DNA from: Acidiferrobacteraceae bacterium
GTDB taxonomy: Bacteria; Pseudomonadota; Gammaproteobacteria; Arenicellales; UBA868
Assembly: GCA_002731295.1 (NCBI GenBank)
Contig: PCBE01000021.1
Coordinates: 29,769-35,486, forward strand
Direction of reading: 5' to 3'
Length of the DNA: 5,718 nucleotides
The notes below the pieces were generated by a model that did no database searches, was not told where the DNA came from, and worked only from the letters and a program-made list of their open reading frames with translations. This document shows, one piece after another, positions 1 through 5,716 of this stretch; within the stretch, counting starts at the first letter, position 1, and each line of letters opens with the position of its first letter. Made by a program: the position numbers and the translations under genes.

Positions 1-332
1 CCGACCCGTACCGCTATTTCCGGTTCAATCCCGACCATGTGATAGTCACTGCGCTTGATTATTGTTGGCGTGTGTTTGATGTCATTTTCAAAACAACGTC
101 CTGAGAAACAACCATCGATGCCCAGCAGGCTACGCGCATTGGCATTGGTGCAGCCGACTTTATAGCCCTGGATCGGGCCCTGGTTCGGAATCAATAGCTC
201 GCACAGTGCGAATTGAACAGCATAAGCCTGGTCGAGATTGGCCGGTATGATAGTGTCCGGCAGGCCTGTCAGGCTTTGCCCAGGTACACGTGCATCATAG
301 AGTAGTTTTGCAGCGGGAAAGGGGTCATACAC
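1..332 (-). CDS. 2-keto-4-pentenoate hydratase family protein (FAA hydrolase fold), N-terminal part, cut by window edge
   Basis: The minus strand is open from the left edge of the window and encodes about 110 residues before it is cut. The order of motifs matches the N-terminal half of MhpD-type hydratases: an N-terminal helix ending in YDAR, then TGLP, then the segment LDQAYAVQFAL, then GYKVGCTNANARSLLGID, then FSGRCFEND, and finally EPEIAVRVG at the cut. In this family the acidic residues of the EPEIA segment help bind the divalent metal. Characterised members hydrate 2-hydroxypenta-2,4-dienoate in aromatic meta-cleavage pathways or decarboxylate 4-oxalocrotonate. The C-terminal half is missing, so substrate and activity cannot be decided. 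The chosen start is GTG at 332, nine bases downstream of GAGGAG. A TTG at 338 sits too close to that site, and an ATG at 380 is in frame but lacks a ribosome binding site. The gene is divergent from the amidinotransferase gene. Family assignment is firm; the exact reaction is not. Confidence 0.85.
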   Translation of the reverse strand, partial: MYDPFPAAKLLYDARVPGQSLTGLPDTIIPANLDQAYAVQFALCELLIPNQGPIQGYKVGCTNANARSLLGIDGCFSGRCFENDIKHTPTIIKRSDYHMVGIEPEIAVRV

Positions 333-341
333 CGGCAAGTT

Positions 342-347
342 CTCCTC
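342..347 (-). promoter_or_regulatory. Ribosome binding site of the hydratase-family gene
   Basis: The minus strand reads GAGGAG here, nine bases before a GTG codon at 332 and three bases before a TTG at 338. The spacing favours GTG at 332 as the start. An in-frame ATG at 380 lies upstream of this site and would place it inside the coding region. Confidence 0.6.
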
Positions 348-510
348 AGGTGGACAGCACGGTATACGACTTGATTGCATGCTGCAAGGCCCAGGTACTG
401 GTTTCCGAATGAGTATCCATCAATCTGATGAAGCAGAACAAATCGTTATAGAGTTGGTGTAGATTGGAAGTCTTGGGGTTTTAAATCACCGGGCCAGTCG
501 GTAACTGCGC

Positions 511-515
511 GGGAG
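511..515 (+). promoter_or_regulatory. Ribosome binding site of the amidinotransferase gene
   Basis: GGGAG lies eight bases before the ATG at 524. It is a normal Shine-Dalgarno site and supports that codon as the start. Confidence 0.7.
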
Positions 516-523
516 ATCAGCAG

Positions 524-1648
524 ATGGGAAACACAGTTGTCAGTTCGTGGAATGATTTCGATCCATTAAAACACGCTATCGTGGGGCGTGCAGATTTTAC
601 CTGTATCCCTCCGACCGAACCGGCAACGGAAGCGAAAATTCCTGAAGACAGTGACATGCGGGGGATGTGGGGACCGCGGCCTCTGGAGACCGTGGAACGT
701 GCGAATTACCAGCTGGATACCCTCGCTGGTTTGCTGGAATCTCGAGGTGTGCGGGTCGATCGTCCGGAACCGCTTCAGTGGAACCAGGCTGTGATGACGC
801 CGGATTTTTCCACAGGATCCTCCTTTGGGTGTATGCCGCCGCGTGATGTGTTGCTGACAGTTGGGAAGGAAATTCTTTCGGCACCAATGTCATTTCGCTG
901 CCGATTCTGGGAATACCTGGCCTACCACAGCCTGATGCAGAAGTATTTCGACGAAGACCCGGAATTTCGCTGGGAGCAGGCGCCAAGACCCCGATTGAGT
1001 GATGCAGCATACAAAGCAGGGTACTTTGATGAAATTACCATCGAAGAACGGCTCGAGCGTACCGCAGAACTTGATTTCGTGACCACCGAACATGAGCCGC
1101 TGTTTGATGCCGCCGATGTGCTGAGAATGGGCAAAGACCTGTTCTGCCAGCACGGGTTGACGACCAACCGGCGAGGTATGCAGTGGTTGCAGCGGCATTA
1201 TCCGGCTCACCGGGTTCACGCAGTGAATTTTCCTGGCGACCCCTACCCGATCCATATAGACGCGACCTTCGTACCGTTACGGCCGGGTTTGGTGATGAAT
1301 AATCCCAACAGGAAGCTGCCGGAAGAACAGCGAAAGATTTTCGAAATCAACGACTGGGAGATTGTCGATGCCGCGCAGCCGGCGCACGAAGCTCCCCCTC
1401 CGCTGTGTTACTCCAGTGTGTGGTTGTCCATGAATGTCCTGATACTCGATCACAGCACTGTAATTGTTGAGGCCAGCGAAGTGAACCAGATTGAGCAGCT
1501 CGATGCCTTGGGATTCAATGTGCTGCCGGTGGAGTTTCGCGATGCCTACCCGTTCGGCGGTGGCCTGCACTGCGCGACAGGGGACGTATTGCGAGAGGGC
1601 AACTGTGAAGATTACTTCCCTAAGCAGATACCGGGAACACAGATCTAG
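524..1648 (+). CDS. Glycine amidinotransferase-like (L-arginine:amine amidinotransferase) family enzyme
   Basis: The 374-residue protein resembles vertebrate L-arginine:glycine amidinotransferase (AGAT) along its whole length, without the mitochondrial presequence. Enzymes of this family move the amidino group of arginine to an amine through a covalent amidino-cysteine intermediate. Visible landmarks are SSWNDFDPLKHAIVGRAD near the N-terminus, TPDF (92-95), a PRD motif (106-108), FRCRFWEYLAYHS (124-136), FDAADVLRMGKDLF (194-207), HIDATF with catalytic His244, SSVWLSMNVL (297-306), and GGGLHCAT with nucleophile Cys350. All catalytic positions therefore look intact. In my recalled alignment, human Asn300 and Met302, which line the acceptor pocket, correspond to Tyr241 and Ile243. 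The acceptor may therefore not be glycine. Related bacterial enzymes include StrB1, AmtA, CyrA and SxtG. There is no signal peptide, so it should be cytoplasmic. No neighbouring gene points to the product. The family is certain; the acceptor amine is unknown. Confidence 0.9.
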   Translation: MGNTVVSSWNDFDPLKHAIVGRADFTCIPPTEPATEAKIPEDSDMRGMWGPRPLETVERANYQLDTLAGLLESRGVRVDRPEPLQWNQAVMTPDFSTGSSFGCMPPRDVLLTVGKEILSAPMSFRCRFWEYLAYHSLMQKYFDEDPEFRWEQAPRPRLSDAAYKAGYFDEITIEERLERTAELDFVTTEHEPLFDAADVLRMGKDLFCQHGLTTNRRGMQWLQRHYPAHRVHAVNFPGDPYPIHIDATFVPLRPGLVMNNPNRKLPEEQRKIFEINDWEIVDAAQPAHEAPPPLCYSSVWLSMNVLILDHSTVIVEASEVNQIEQLDALGFNVLPVEFRDAYPFGGGLHCATGDVLREGNCEDYFPKQIPGTQI

Positions 1649-1659
1649 CTGGTATCTGC
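1624..1659. repeat. Perfect 9-bp inverted repeat across the amidinotransferase stop codon
   Basis: GCAGATACC at 1624-1632 is exactly complementary to GGTATCTGC at 1651-1659. The stem can grow inward by a G-T wobble and a G-C pair, leaving a loop of about 14 bases that contains the TAG stop (1646-1648). The left arm is coding. No run of T follows closely (only CTTTAG), so this is not a textbook intrinsic terminator. It could be a transcript-end hairpin that protects the mRNA 3' end. Confidence 0.5.
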
Positions 1660-1712
1660 GCTGCTGCCTTTAGAATGTTGCAATGGGGATATAAGGGCGC
1701 CTCGCAGATATC
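1651..1712. repeat. 10-bp inverted repeat spanning the convergent intergenic gap
   Basis: GGTATCTGCG at 1651-1660 pairs with CGCAGATATC at 1703-1712 over ten positions, nine Watson-Crick and one G-T wobble, around a 42-base loop. The right arm touches the stop codon of the EamA permease gene on the minus strand. The left arm is the same segment that pairs with 1624-1632, so the two stems exclude each other. The position between two convergent genes suits a bidirectional transcription-end structure, but no poly-T tract is present. Confidence 0.45.
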
Positions 1713-2629
1713 TAAGGAAGACGGGTGGCGCTGAGGTGACGGGTGCTTCGTTCCTGATACATCATGAGCAGAGCACGTGCTGCGACTGCACTGAGCACGA
1801 TCAATCCTCCGATCAAAGCAATTCGCGTCGGTTGTTCTGCAAACACCAGCCATACCCAGATGGGTCCCAGAGTAAATTCGATCAAAGTGATCAGCATAAT
1901 TTCGGCGCCTGTGATGTAACGAGAGCCGAGAGTGAAGAAATAATGAACTATTGTGACGATGACGGCACCCCACAAAAAGAAGAGCGAGAGATCATGCAGA
2001 GATACTTTAAAGTCGAATTCACACCCAACCAGCCCAATCAACCCGCCGATGATCGCACCCATGACACTGGCTGGAAGCATGTTTCTGTCTTTGCCGACAC
2101 GCAAGAAGATCACAAAGGTCGAAAAAAAGAACGCGCACAGTAGAGCCAGCAGGTTGCCGAAGATCGAGCCAGACAGAATACCGTCGCTCACCATGATACT
2201 GATTCCAATCATCGCGACGACAATGGCAACCATCGTTGGGCGCGAGATGTGTTCCTTAAGAAATATTCGTGCCAAGACGGCGGTGATCAGTGGCGATGCA
2301 CTAATCGTAAATAAGGCACTGGCGACGGTCGTATGGCTGAGCGCCATGATGAAGGTTGGATTCGCAAGTCCGAGTGATATGGCGCCGCCAATCCCAGCCC
2401 ACCCAACCTGACGAAACATCCCTGGTAGTCTCGAACGGTATTGGAGTATCAGGACCAGCAGCAGCCCAGCAATAAAGAAAGCCTGTCGGTAAAAGATGAT
2501 CTGCCAGTCACTGGCGGAGTCAAAGCTTCTGATTACGAGGCCGTTGACAGATATCAGCACACAGCTGCCAGCGATCATTGGTATGGCCCACCGTTCGGCT
2601 GCTGGGCGGTACGGGCGTGCTGGCGGCAT
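1712..2629 (-). CDS. EamA/DMT superfamily permease, ten predicted membrane helices
   Basis: The 305-residue protein is strongly hydrophobic and shows the duplicated five-helix layout of EamA (drug/metabolite transporter) proteins in the inner membrane. Approximate helices are 14-34, 43-63, 76-96, 100-123, 131-148, 155-176, 187-204, 213-233, 241-263 and 269-289. Typical features are FYRQAFF in helix 2, a short LKEH loop after helix 4, and an IEFTLGPIWVWLVFAEQP segment in helix 9 and the following loop, the counterpart in the second repeat. Members export or import small metabolites such as amino acids, and the substrate cannot be read from sequence. The ATG at 2629 is the first possible start because an in-frame TAA lies at 2642-2644. 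No clear Shine-Dalgarno precedes it. It follows the pirin gene on the same strand after an 83-base gap with no visible terminator, so the two may be co-transcribed. Confidence 0.88.
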   Translation of the reverse strand: MPPARPYRPAAERWAIPMIAGSCVLISVNGLVIRSFDSASDWQIIFYRQAFFIAGLLLVLILQYRSRLPGMFRQVGWAGIGGAISLGLANPTFIMALSHTTVASALFTISASPLITAVLARIFLKEHISRPTMVAIVVAMIGISIMVSDGILSGSIFGNLLALLCAFFFSTFVIFLRVGKDRNMLPASVMGAIIGGLIGLVGCEFDFKVSLHDLSLFFLWGAVIVTIVHYFFTLGSRYITGAEIMLITLIEFTLGPIWVWLVFAEQPTRIALIGGLIVLSAVAARALLMMYQERSTRHLSATRLP

Positions 2630-2712
2630 TAGGGTGTCGGATTAGGGAGAAGGCGACGATTCACGGGTGCTCGAGACTACTGGAATATCGTTCTGGGTAT
2701 CGATGGATAGGT

Positions 2713-3600
2713 CTAGAACCTTCCAGCGTTGTAGTCGGTGATAGCCTGTTCAATTTCATGCGGGGTGTTCATGACGAATGGGCCATAGCGTGCGATGGGT
2801 TCGTTCAAGGGCCTTGCCGCGACCAGGAGAAACCGTGCACCGGTATCGCCTGCTCTAACACAGACCGCAGTGCCGTCACTCAATGTGCCAAGCTGCTTGG
2901 CGCTCAGCCATACCGGCGTATTCTCATCATCTGGCAGGTTGAGCTCGCCGTCGATTACAAATATGAAAGCCGTATGCCCTTTTGGCATTGGCTCTGTCAG
3001 GGTGCTGTCAGCGGGCAGGGCCACATCCAGGTAGATCGGGTCGGTCGTCACGCCTCGTACAGGTCCGATTGTCCGAGTACTGGTGGTGCCGGTTATGACT
3101 TGCAATGTGGCACCGTTGTCGCGAATTTCTGTGGGAATCTGACTGGCGGGGTACTCGTGATAGGCGGGCGGACACATTTTGTCGGTCGCCGGCAAGTTAA
3201 CCCAGAGCTGGAATCCAGCCAGCCGCCCCTGTTCCTGTTCCGGCATTTCAGAATGGATGATGCCACGTCCTGCGGTCATCCATTGGATACCGCCACTTTC
3301 AATGATTCCGCCATGGCCTGCGCTATCTTCGTGCCTGACTTTTCCAGCCAAAAGGTAAGTGACTGTTTCAAACCCCCGATGGGGGTGAGACGGAAATCCG
3401 GCGATGTAGTCGTCGGGATTGTCGGACTCAAAAAAGTCCAATAGCAAAAAGGGGTCAATATGATCTAATTCAGCGGAACCGATGTATCGTCGCAGGCGCA
3501 CCCCGGCACCGTCGGCCGTGGCTTGTCCTGAAATGATACGACTGATTTGTCTATTGCCCACGCTGATGATCTTAGGGGTTGGTGGTATGGTCTGATTCAC
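2713..3600 (-). CDS. Pirin family bicupin protein
   Basis: The 295-residue protein has the two-cupin structure and usual length of bacterial pirins. The N-terminal cupin carries the metal-binding set expected for the family: FPSHPHRGFETVTYLL with His72 and His74, and GRGIIHSEMP with His116 and Glu118. These residues normally hold one iron. The C-terminal pirin domain runs from about 175 to 285 and ends in the characteristic GPFVMNTPHEIEQAITDYNAGRF. Some pirins have quercetin 2,3-dioxygenase activity in vitro, and others are redox-responsive or protein-binding regulators. Nothing here decides between these roles. There is no signal peptide, so it is expected to be cytoplasmic. The ATG at 3600 lacks a strong Shine-Dalgarno, but the N-terminus starts at the expected distance from the first cupin. 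It is divergent from the phosphotransacylase gene and lies upstream of the EamA permease on the same strand. Confidence 0.92.
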   Translation of the reverse strand: MNQTIPPTPKIISVGNRQISRIISGQATADGAGVRLRRYIGSAELDHIDPFLLLDFFESDNPDDYIAGFPSHPHRGFETVTYLLAGKVRHEDSAGHGGIIESGGIQWMTAGRGIIHSEMPEQEQGRLAGFQLWVNLPATDKMCPPAYHEYPASQIPTEIRDNGATLQVITGTTSTRTIGPVRGVTTDPIYLDVALPADSTLTEPMPKGHTAFIFVIDGELNLPDDENTPVWLSAKQLGTLSDGTAVCVRAGDTGARFLLVAARPLNEPIARYGPFVMNTPHEIEQAITDYNAGRF

Positions 3601-3637
3601 GGCGTTGAGGATCTTGAGTCAGCGCTATAGCTGTTTG

Positions 3638-3655
3638 GCCCCAATGAACAGGGGC
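3638..3655. repeat. Short inverted repeat in the pirin/phosphotransacylase spacer
   Basis: GCCCC at 3638-3642 is complementary to GGGGC at 3651-3655, with an 8-base gap. It is short and could be chance, but it lies just upstream of the pirin gene and next to a stronger inverted repeat. Confidence 0.25.
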
Positions 3656-3661
3656 GAAGCA

Positions 3662-3683
3662 GGAAATGGGTAGCCCATTTTCC
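3662..3683. repeat. 7-bp perfect inverted repeat with tight loop, upstream of pirin
   Basis: AAATGGG (3664-3670) and CCCATTT (3674-3680) are exact complements around the 3-base centre TAG. The symmetry continues with GG (3662-3663) and CC (3682-3683) if the T at 3681 is bulged out. It lies about 60-80 bases upstream of the pirin start on the minus strand and about 160 bases upstream of the phosphotransacylase start. This placement suits an operator or a leader hairpin of the pirin transcript. The role is inferred only from symmetry and location. Confidence 0.45.
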
Positions 3684-3787
3684 AGATAGCCCGTTATGCT
3701 GTCGATGTGCGGCGTTGGCCTGTAGAGAAAGGGTAATTCAGGCATTTGTTCTAACACTGGATTGCAGGCGTCCGGTATGCTGGCGAA

Positions 3788-3793
3788 TATAAT
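3788..3793 (+). promoter_or_regulatory. Candidate -10 promoter element of the phosphotransacylase gene
   Basis: TATAAT, a perfect match to the sigma-70 -10 consensus, sits about 48 bases before the GTG start at 3842. That would give an untranslated leader of roughly 40 bases. The best -35-like match is TTGCAG at 3762-3767, but the gap of 20 bases is longer than the usual 16-18. The promoter is therefore either suboptimal or aided by an activator. Confidence 0.5.
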
Positions 3794-3811
3794 AGTTTAC
3801 CGTCAGGGTCA

Positions 3812-3825
3812 ACCACCCAGGTGGT
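3812..3825. repeat. Perfect palindrome in the phosphotransacylase leader
   Basis: ACCACC (3812-3817) and GGTGGT (3820-3825) are exact complements around the bases CA. The palindrome falls between the candidate -10 box and the Shine-Dalgarno, four bases before AAAGGAG begins. As DNA it could be an operator. As RNA it would form a five-pair hairpin with a CCAG loop next to the ribosome site. Confidence 0.45.
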
Positions 3826-3828
3826 ATT

Positions 3829-3835
3829 AAAGGAG
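3829..3835 (+). promoter_or_regulatory. Ribosome binding site that fixes the phosphotransacylase start
   Basis: AAAGGAG is followed by six bases and then GTG at 3842, which is in frame. The longest open frame begins at another GTG at 3821, but that choice would put this strong Shine-Dalgarno inside the coding region. The start at 3842 is therefore preferred. Confidence 0.85.
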
Positions 3836-3841
3836 AACAAC

Positions 3842-4762
3842 GTGCTGAGCCCCGAAGTAGTGACTTGTCCCGATTATCTGCTGCAACTGGCAAGGAATTG
3901 TCCGCCGGTCAAGACAGCGATTGTGGGGACAGGCGCTCCGGTCGTTTTAGAGAGCGTACGCGCTTCGGTTGATGCCGGGATCATAGACCCCGTACTGATC
4001 GGTGAACCGGATATTCTTGCGCAAATAGGCGATGAAATCGGCTTCGATATCAGCCAGCACGAGATCGTTTCCACGCCTGATGAGAAGGCCATGGGAGAGA
4101 TTGGTGCGGCATTGGCGCGTGCCAACGAAGTCCATATGGTCATGAAAGGCCATATTCACACGGATAACTTCATGCGACCCCTGATCAGTCGCCGGACCGG
4201 TCCGAGGAGTCGACGACGACTCTCTCATGTTTTTCACATGTCCGTGCCGGGCAGCGACCGTGTGCTCATGATCACAGACGGAGCCGTCAACGTTGCGCCT
4301 GATGTCAAGGCGCGAATCTCGATCATTCAGAATGCAGTCGAACTCAGCCACGCACTGGGAAACGACAGACCTAAGGTGGCCCTTTTGGCGGCGTCAGAAG
4401 AGATCAGTCCTGCGATGTCGGTAACCGTGGATTGCCAGGAAATCACAAAGCGATGTGCCGACCTGAATATGGCTGCAGACGTTTATGGTCCACTGGCATT
4501 TGACAACATCGTGTCTGTAAAGGCGGCGCGTTTCAAAGGTATCTCGCATGTCGTAGCCGGCGCGGCAGATATTGTTGTTGTGCCGACAATCGAAGCAGGA
4601 AACGCACTGTTTAAAATGATGGTGTACTTCATGGGCGCTTGCGCGGCAGGCATCGTGCTGGGTGCCGAAGTACCTATTCTTTTGACTAGCCGGGCCGATC
4701 CGCCTGCTGCGCGACTCGCCAGTGCCGCATTGGGGGCAGTGGTCGCCAGCAAATCCTCCTGA
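3842..4762 (+). CDS. Phosphate acetyl/butyryltransferase family protein (phosphotransacylase)
   Basis: With the GTG start at 3842 the protein has 306 residues, the usual size of phosphate butyryltransferases and of the single-domain phosphotransacylase part. These enzymes exchange CoA and phosphate on an acyl group, giving an acyl phosphate that a kinase turns into ATP and a free acid. Landmarks are VIGEPD-like VLIGEPD (51-57), VMKGHIHTDNFMRPLI (100-115), RRRLSHVFHM (124-133), ITDGAVNVAPD (144-154), GPLAFDNIVS (216-225), GISHVVAGAADIVVVPTIEAGNALFK (233-258), and AGIVLGAEVPILLTSRAD (269-286). The last segments are the most conserved in the family. There is no N-terminal hotdog/enoyl-CoA hydratase domain, as found in the fused form, and no acyl kinase lies beside it. 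Acetyl versus butyryl or another acyl specificity cannot be decided, though the length and motifs lean towards the Ptb branch. A candidate -10 box and a palindrome lie in its leader. It ends 15 bases from the convergent gluQ stop. Confidence 0.9.
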   Translation: MLSPEVVTCPDYLLQLARNCPPVKTAIVGTGAPVVLESVRASVDAGIIDPVLIGEPDILAQIGDEIGFDISQHEIVSTPDEKAMGEIGAALARANEVHMVMKGHIHTDNFMRPLISRRTGPRSRRRLSHVFHMSVPGSDRVLMITDGAVNVAPDVKARISIIQNAVELSHALGNDRPKVALLAASEEISPAMSVTVDCQEITKRCADLNMAADVYGPLAFDNIVSVKAARFKGISHVVAGAADIVVVPTIEAGNALFKMMVYFMGACAAGIVLGAEVPILLTSRADPPAARLASAALGAVVASKSS

Positions 4763-4777
4763 ACAACATAGCCAGCT

Positions 4778-5716
4778 TCAAAACAATGGTTTTTGAGTTT
4801 CGGCAGATTCGAAGTAATGGCCCGTAGCCGGGACTTTTTTGATCGACCAGTGTCGGGCGGCGAAAGACCAGAATTCTTCAACATCCACGAATTGTTGCTG
4901 GGGTATCTTCTGCCCGAGAAACTGCCACGCGGCGACCAGAGAATGTAACGCTTGATCCATCTCGACGGGGCGGTCGCGATCGTGCTTGCTGAGTTTTCTG
5001 CCGCCAGAGTCCACCACCAAGGGCAGATGGGCATAGCGTGGCGTGGTGTACCCGAGTAGATGCTGAAGGTGTATTTGACGAGGTGTCGACGCCAGCAGGT
5101 CTGCGCCTCGAACAACGTCGGTGACGTGGTCCAAATGGTCGTCGATCACAACAGCTATCTGGTAAGCCGCATATCCGTCTGCGCGCTTGATGACAAAATC
5201 ACCCACGTCGTGAAACAGGTTCTGTTCCAGTTCTCCAGCAATGCGGTCTTTGAACCGTATTGGCGCTGAACCGGTCTTGATCCGGATTGTTCGATAGGAA
5301 TCGGGGGGCAGTTGATGGTGCCGACAGGTGCCGGGATAAACCGGCCCGGCCGCACCTCGTATCCCTGCTGCGAGCACATCCTGGCGGGTGCAGCGACATC
5401 CAAATGCATGGTCTTCAGCGAACAGTTTTTCAATTATTTCCAGGTACAGATCTTTCCGTGCGCTTTGCTGTACCGGTACTTGGCTCCATCGGAAACCGAA
5501 ATATTCGAGTTGCCGAAGTATGGTCTGGGCCATTCCAGGTATGCTGCGGGTCTGGTCGACATCATCAATTCGAACCAGCCAGGTTCCGCCACAGTGGAGC
5601 GCATCGGCAAAACTGCCGACAGCCGCGACCAGAGAACCAAAGTGAAGGGGCCCTGTTGGCGAAGGGGCAAACCGACCGACGTAGTCGATTGTTCGGGTAG
5701 GTGGTCTACTGGACAC
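4778..5716 (-). CDS. gluQ: Glutamyl-Q tRNA(Asp) synthetase
   Basis: The protein is a truncated glutamyl-tRNA synthetase homologue of about 312 residues with a catalytic domain only. GluQ activates glutamate and attaches it to the queuosine base at position 34 of tRNA(Asp). Diagnostic features are GRFAPSPTGPLHFGSL (14-29) with the HIGH-like motif, a zinc site formed by Cys107, Cys109, Tyr127 and Cys131, the active-site segment AAYQIAVVIDDH (183-194), VVRGADLL (201-208), and a KMSKS-like KLSKHD (241-246). It aligns through to the C-terminus of E. coli GluQ (YadB). The glutamate in the usual RIED motif is aspartate here (RIDDVD, Asp51). The GTG at 5714-5716 gives a normal N-terminus, but it lies two bases from the window edge, so its ribosome binding site is not visible and an upstream start is possible. 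In many gammaproteobacteria dksA lies just upstream of gluQ; here that position is outside the window. Confidence 0.93.
   Translation of the reverse strand: MSSRPPTRTIDYVGRFAPSPTGPLHFGSLVAAVGSFADALHCGGTWLVRIDDVDQTRSIPGMAQTILRQLEYFGFRWSQVPVQQSARKDLYLEIIEKLFAEDHAFGCRCTRQDVLAAGIRGAAGPVYPGTCRHHQLPPDSYRTIRIKTGSAPIRFKDRIAGELEQNLFHDVGDFVIKRADGYAAYQIAVVIDDHLDHVTDVVRGADLLASTPRQIHLQHLLGYTTPRYAHLPLVVDSGGRKLSKHDRDRPVEMDQALHSLVAAWQFLGQKIPQQQFVDVEEFWSFAARHWSIKKVPATGHYFESAETQKPLF

Larger units (their letters stand above)
333..523. other. Divergent intergenic spacer between the hydratase and amidinotransferase genes
   Basis: This 191-base spacer must hold the promoters of two genes transcribed away from each other. 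AT-rich blocks lie around 440-455 (TTATAG on plus, CTATAA on minus) and 475-487. I could not find a -35 box at a convincing distance from either, so no promoter is called. I see no long inverted repeat and no further gene. The minus frame of the hydratase stays open back to an ATG at 380, so part of the spacer could be a short N-terminal extension, although the ribosome binding site argues against this. Confidence 0.5.

Noticed and set aside
440..455. TTATAG / CTATAA as a -10 element for either divergent gene
   Set aside because: No -35 element of acceptable quality lies at 16-18 bases on either strand, so it was left as a remark only.
1736..2411. Two plus-strand open frames (135 and 152 codons) opposite the EamA permease
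   Set aside because: Both are antisense shadows of a clear ten-helix membrane protein, and their translations are polar and without recognisable motifs.
2578..3444. A 288-codon plus-strand open frame
   Set aside because: It lies antisense to the pirin gene, which has unmistakable cupin motifs; its translation has no coherent domain pattern and is a shadow frame.
3572..3757. A 61-codon open frame on the minus strand upstream of and overlapping the pirin start
   Set aside because: It starts with GTG (or ATG at 3745) without a Shine-Dalgarno, overlaps the pirin gene in another frame, resembles no family I recognise, and includes the inverted repeats of the spacer.
3821..3841. Seven-codon N-terminal extension of the phosphotransacylase from a GTG at 3821
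   Set aside because: The strong AAAGGAG site lies within the extension at the right distance for GTG at 3842, and the start at 3821 would fall in the right arm of the palindrome with no ribosome site before it.
4763..4777. Possible shared terminator between the phosphotransacylase gene and gluQ
   Set aside because: The 15-base gap and its flanks show no stable hairpin and no T-run on either strand.
4483..5115. A 210-codon minus-strand open frame spanning the convergent 3' ends of the phosphotransacylase gene and gluQ
   Set aside because: It overlaps two well-supported genes, and its translation is low-complexity and unlike any family.
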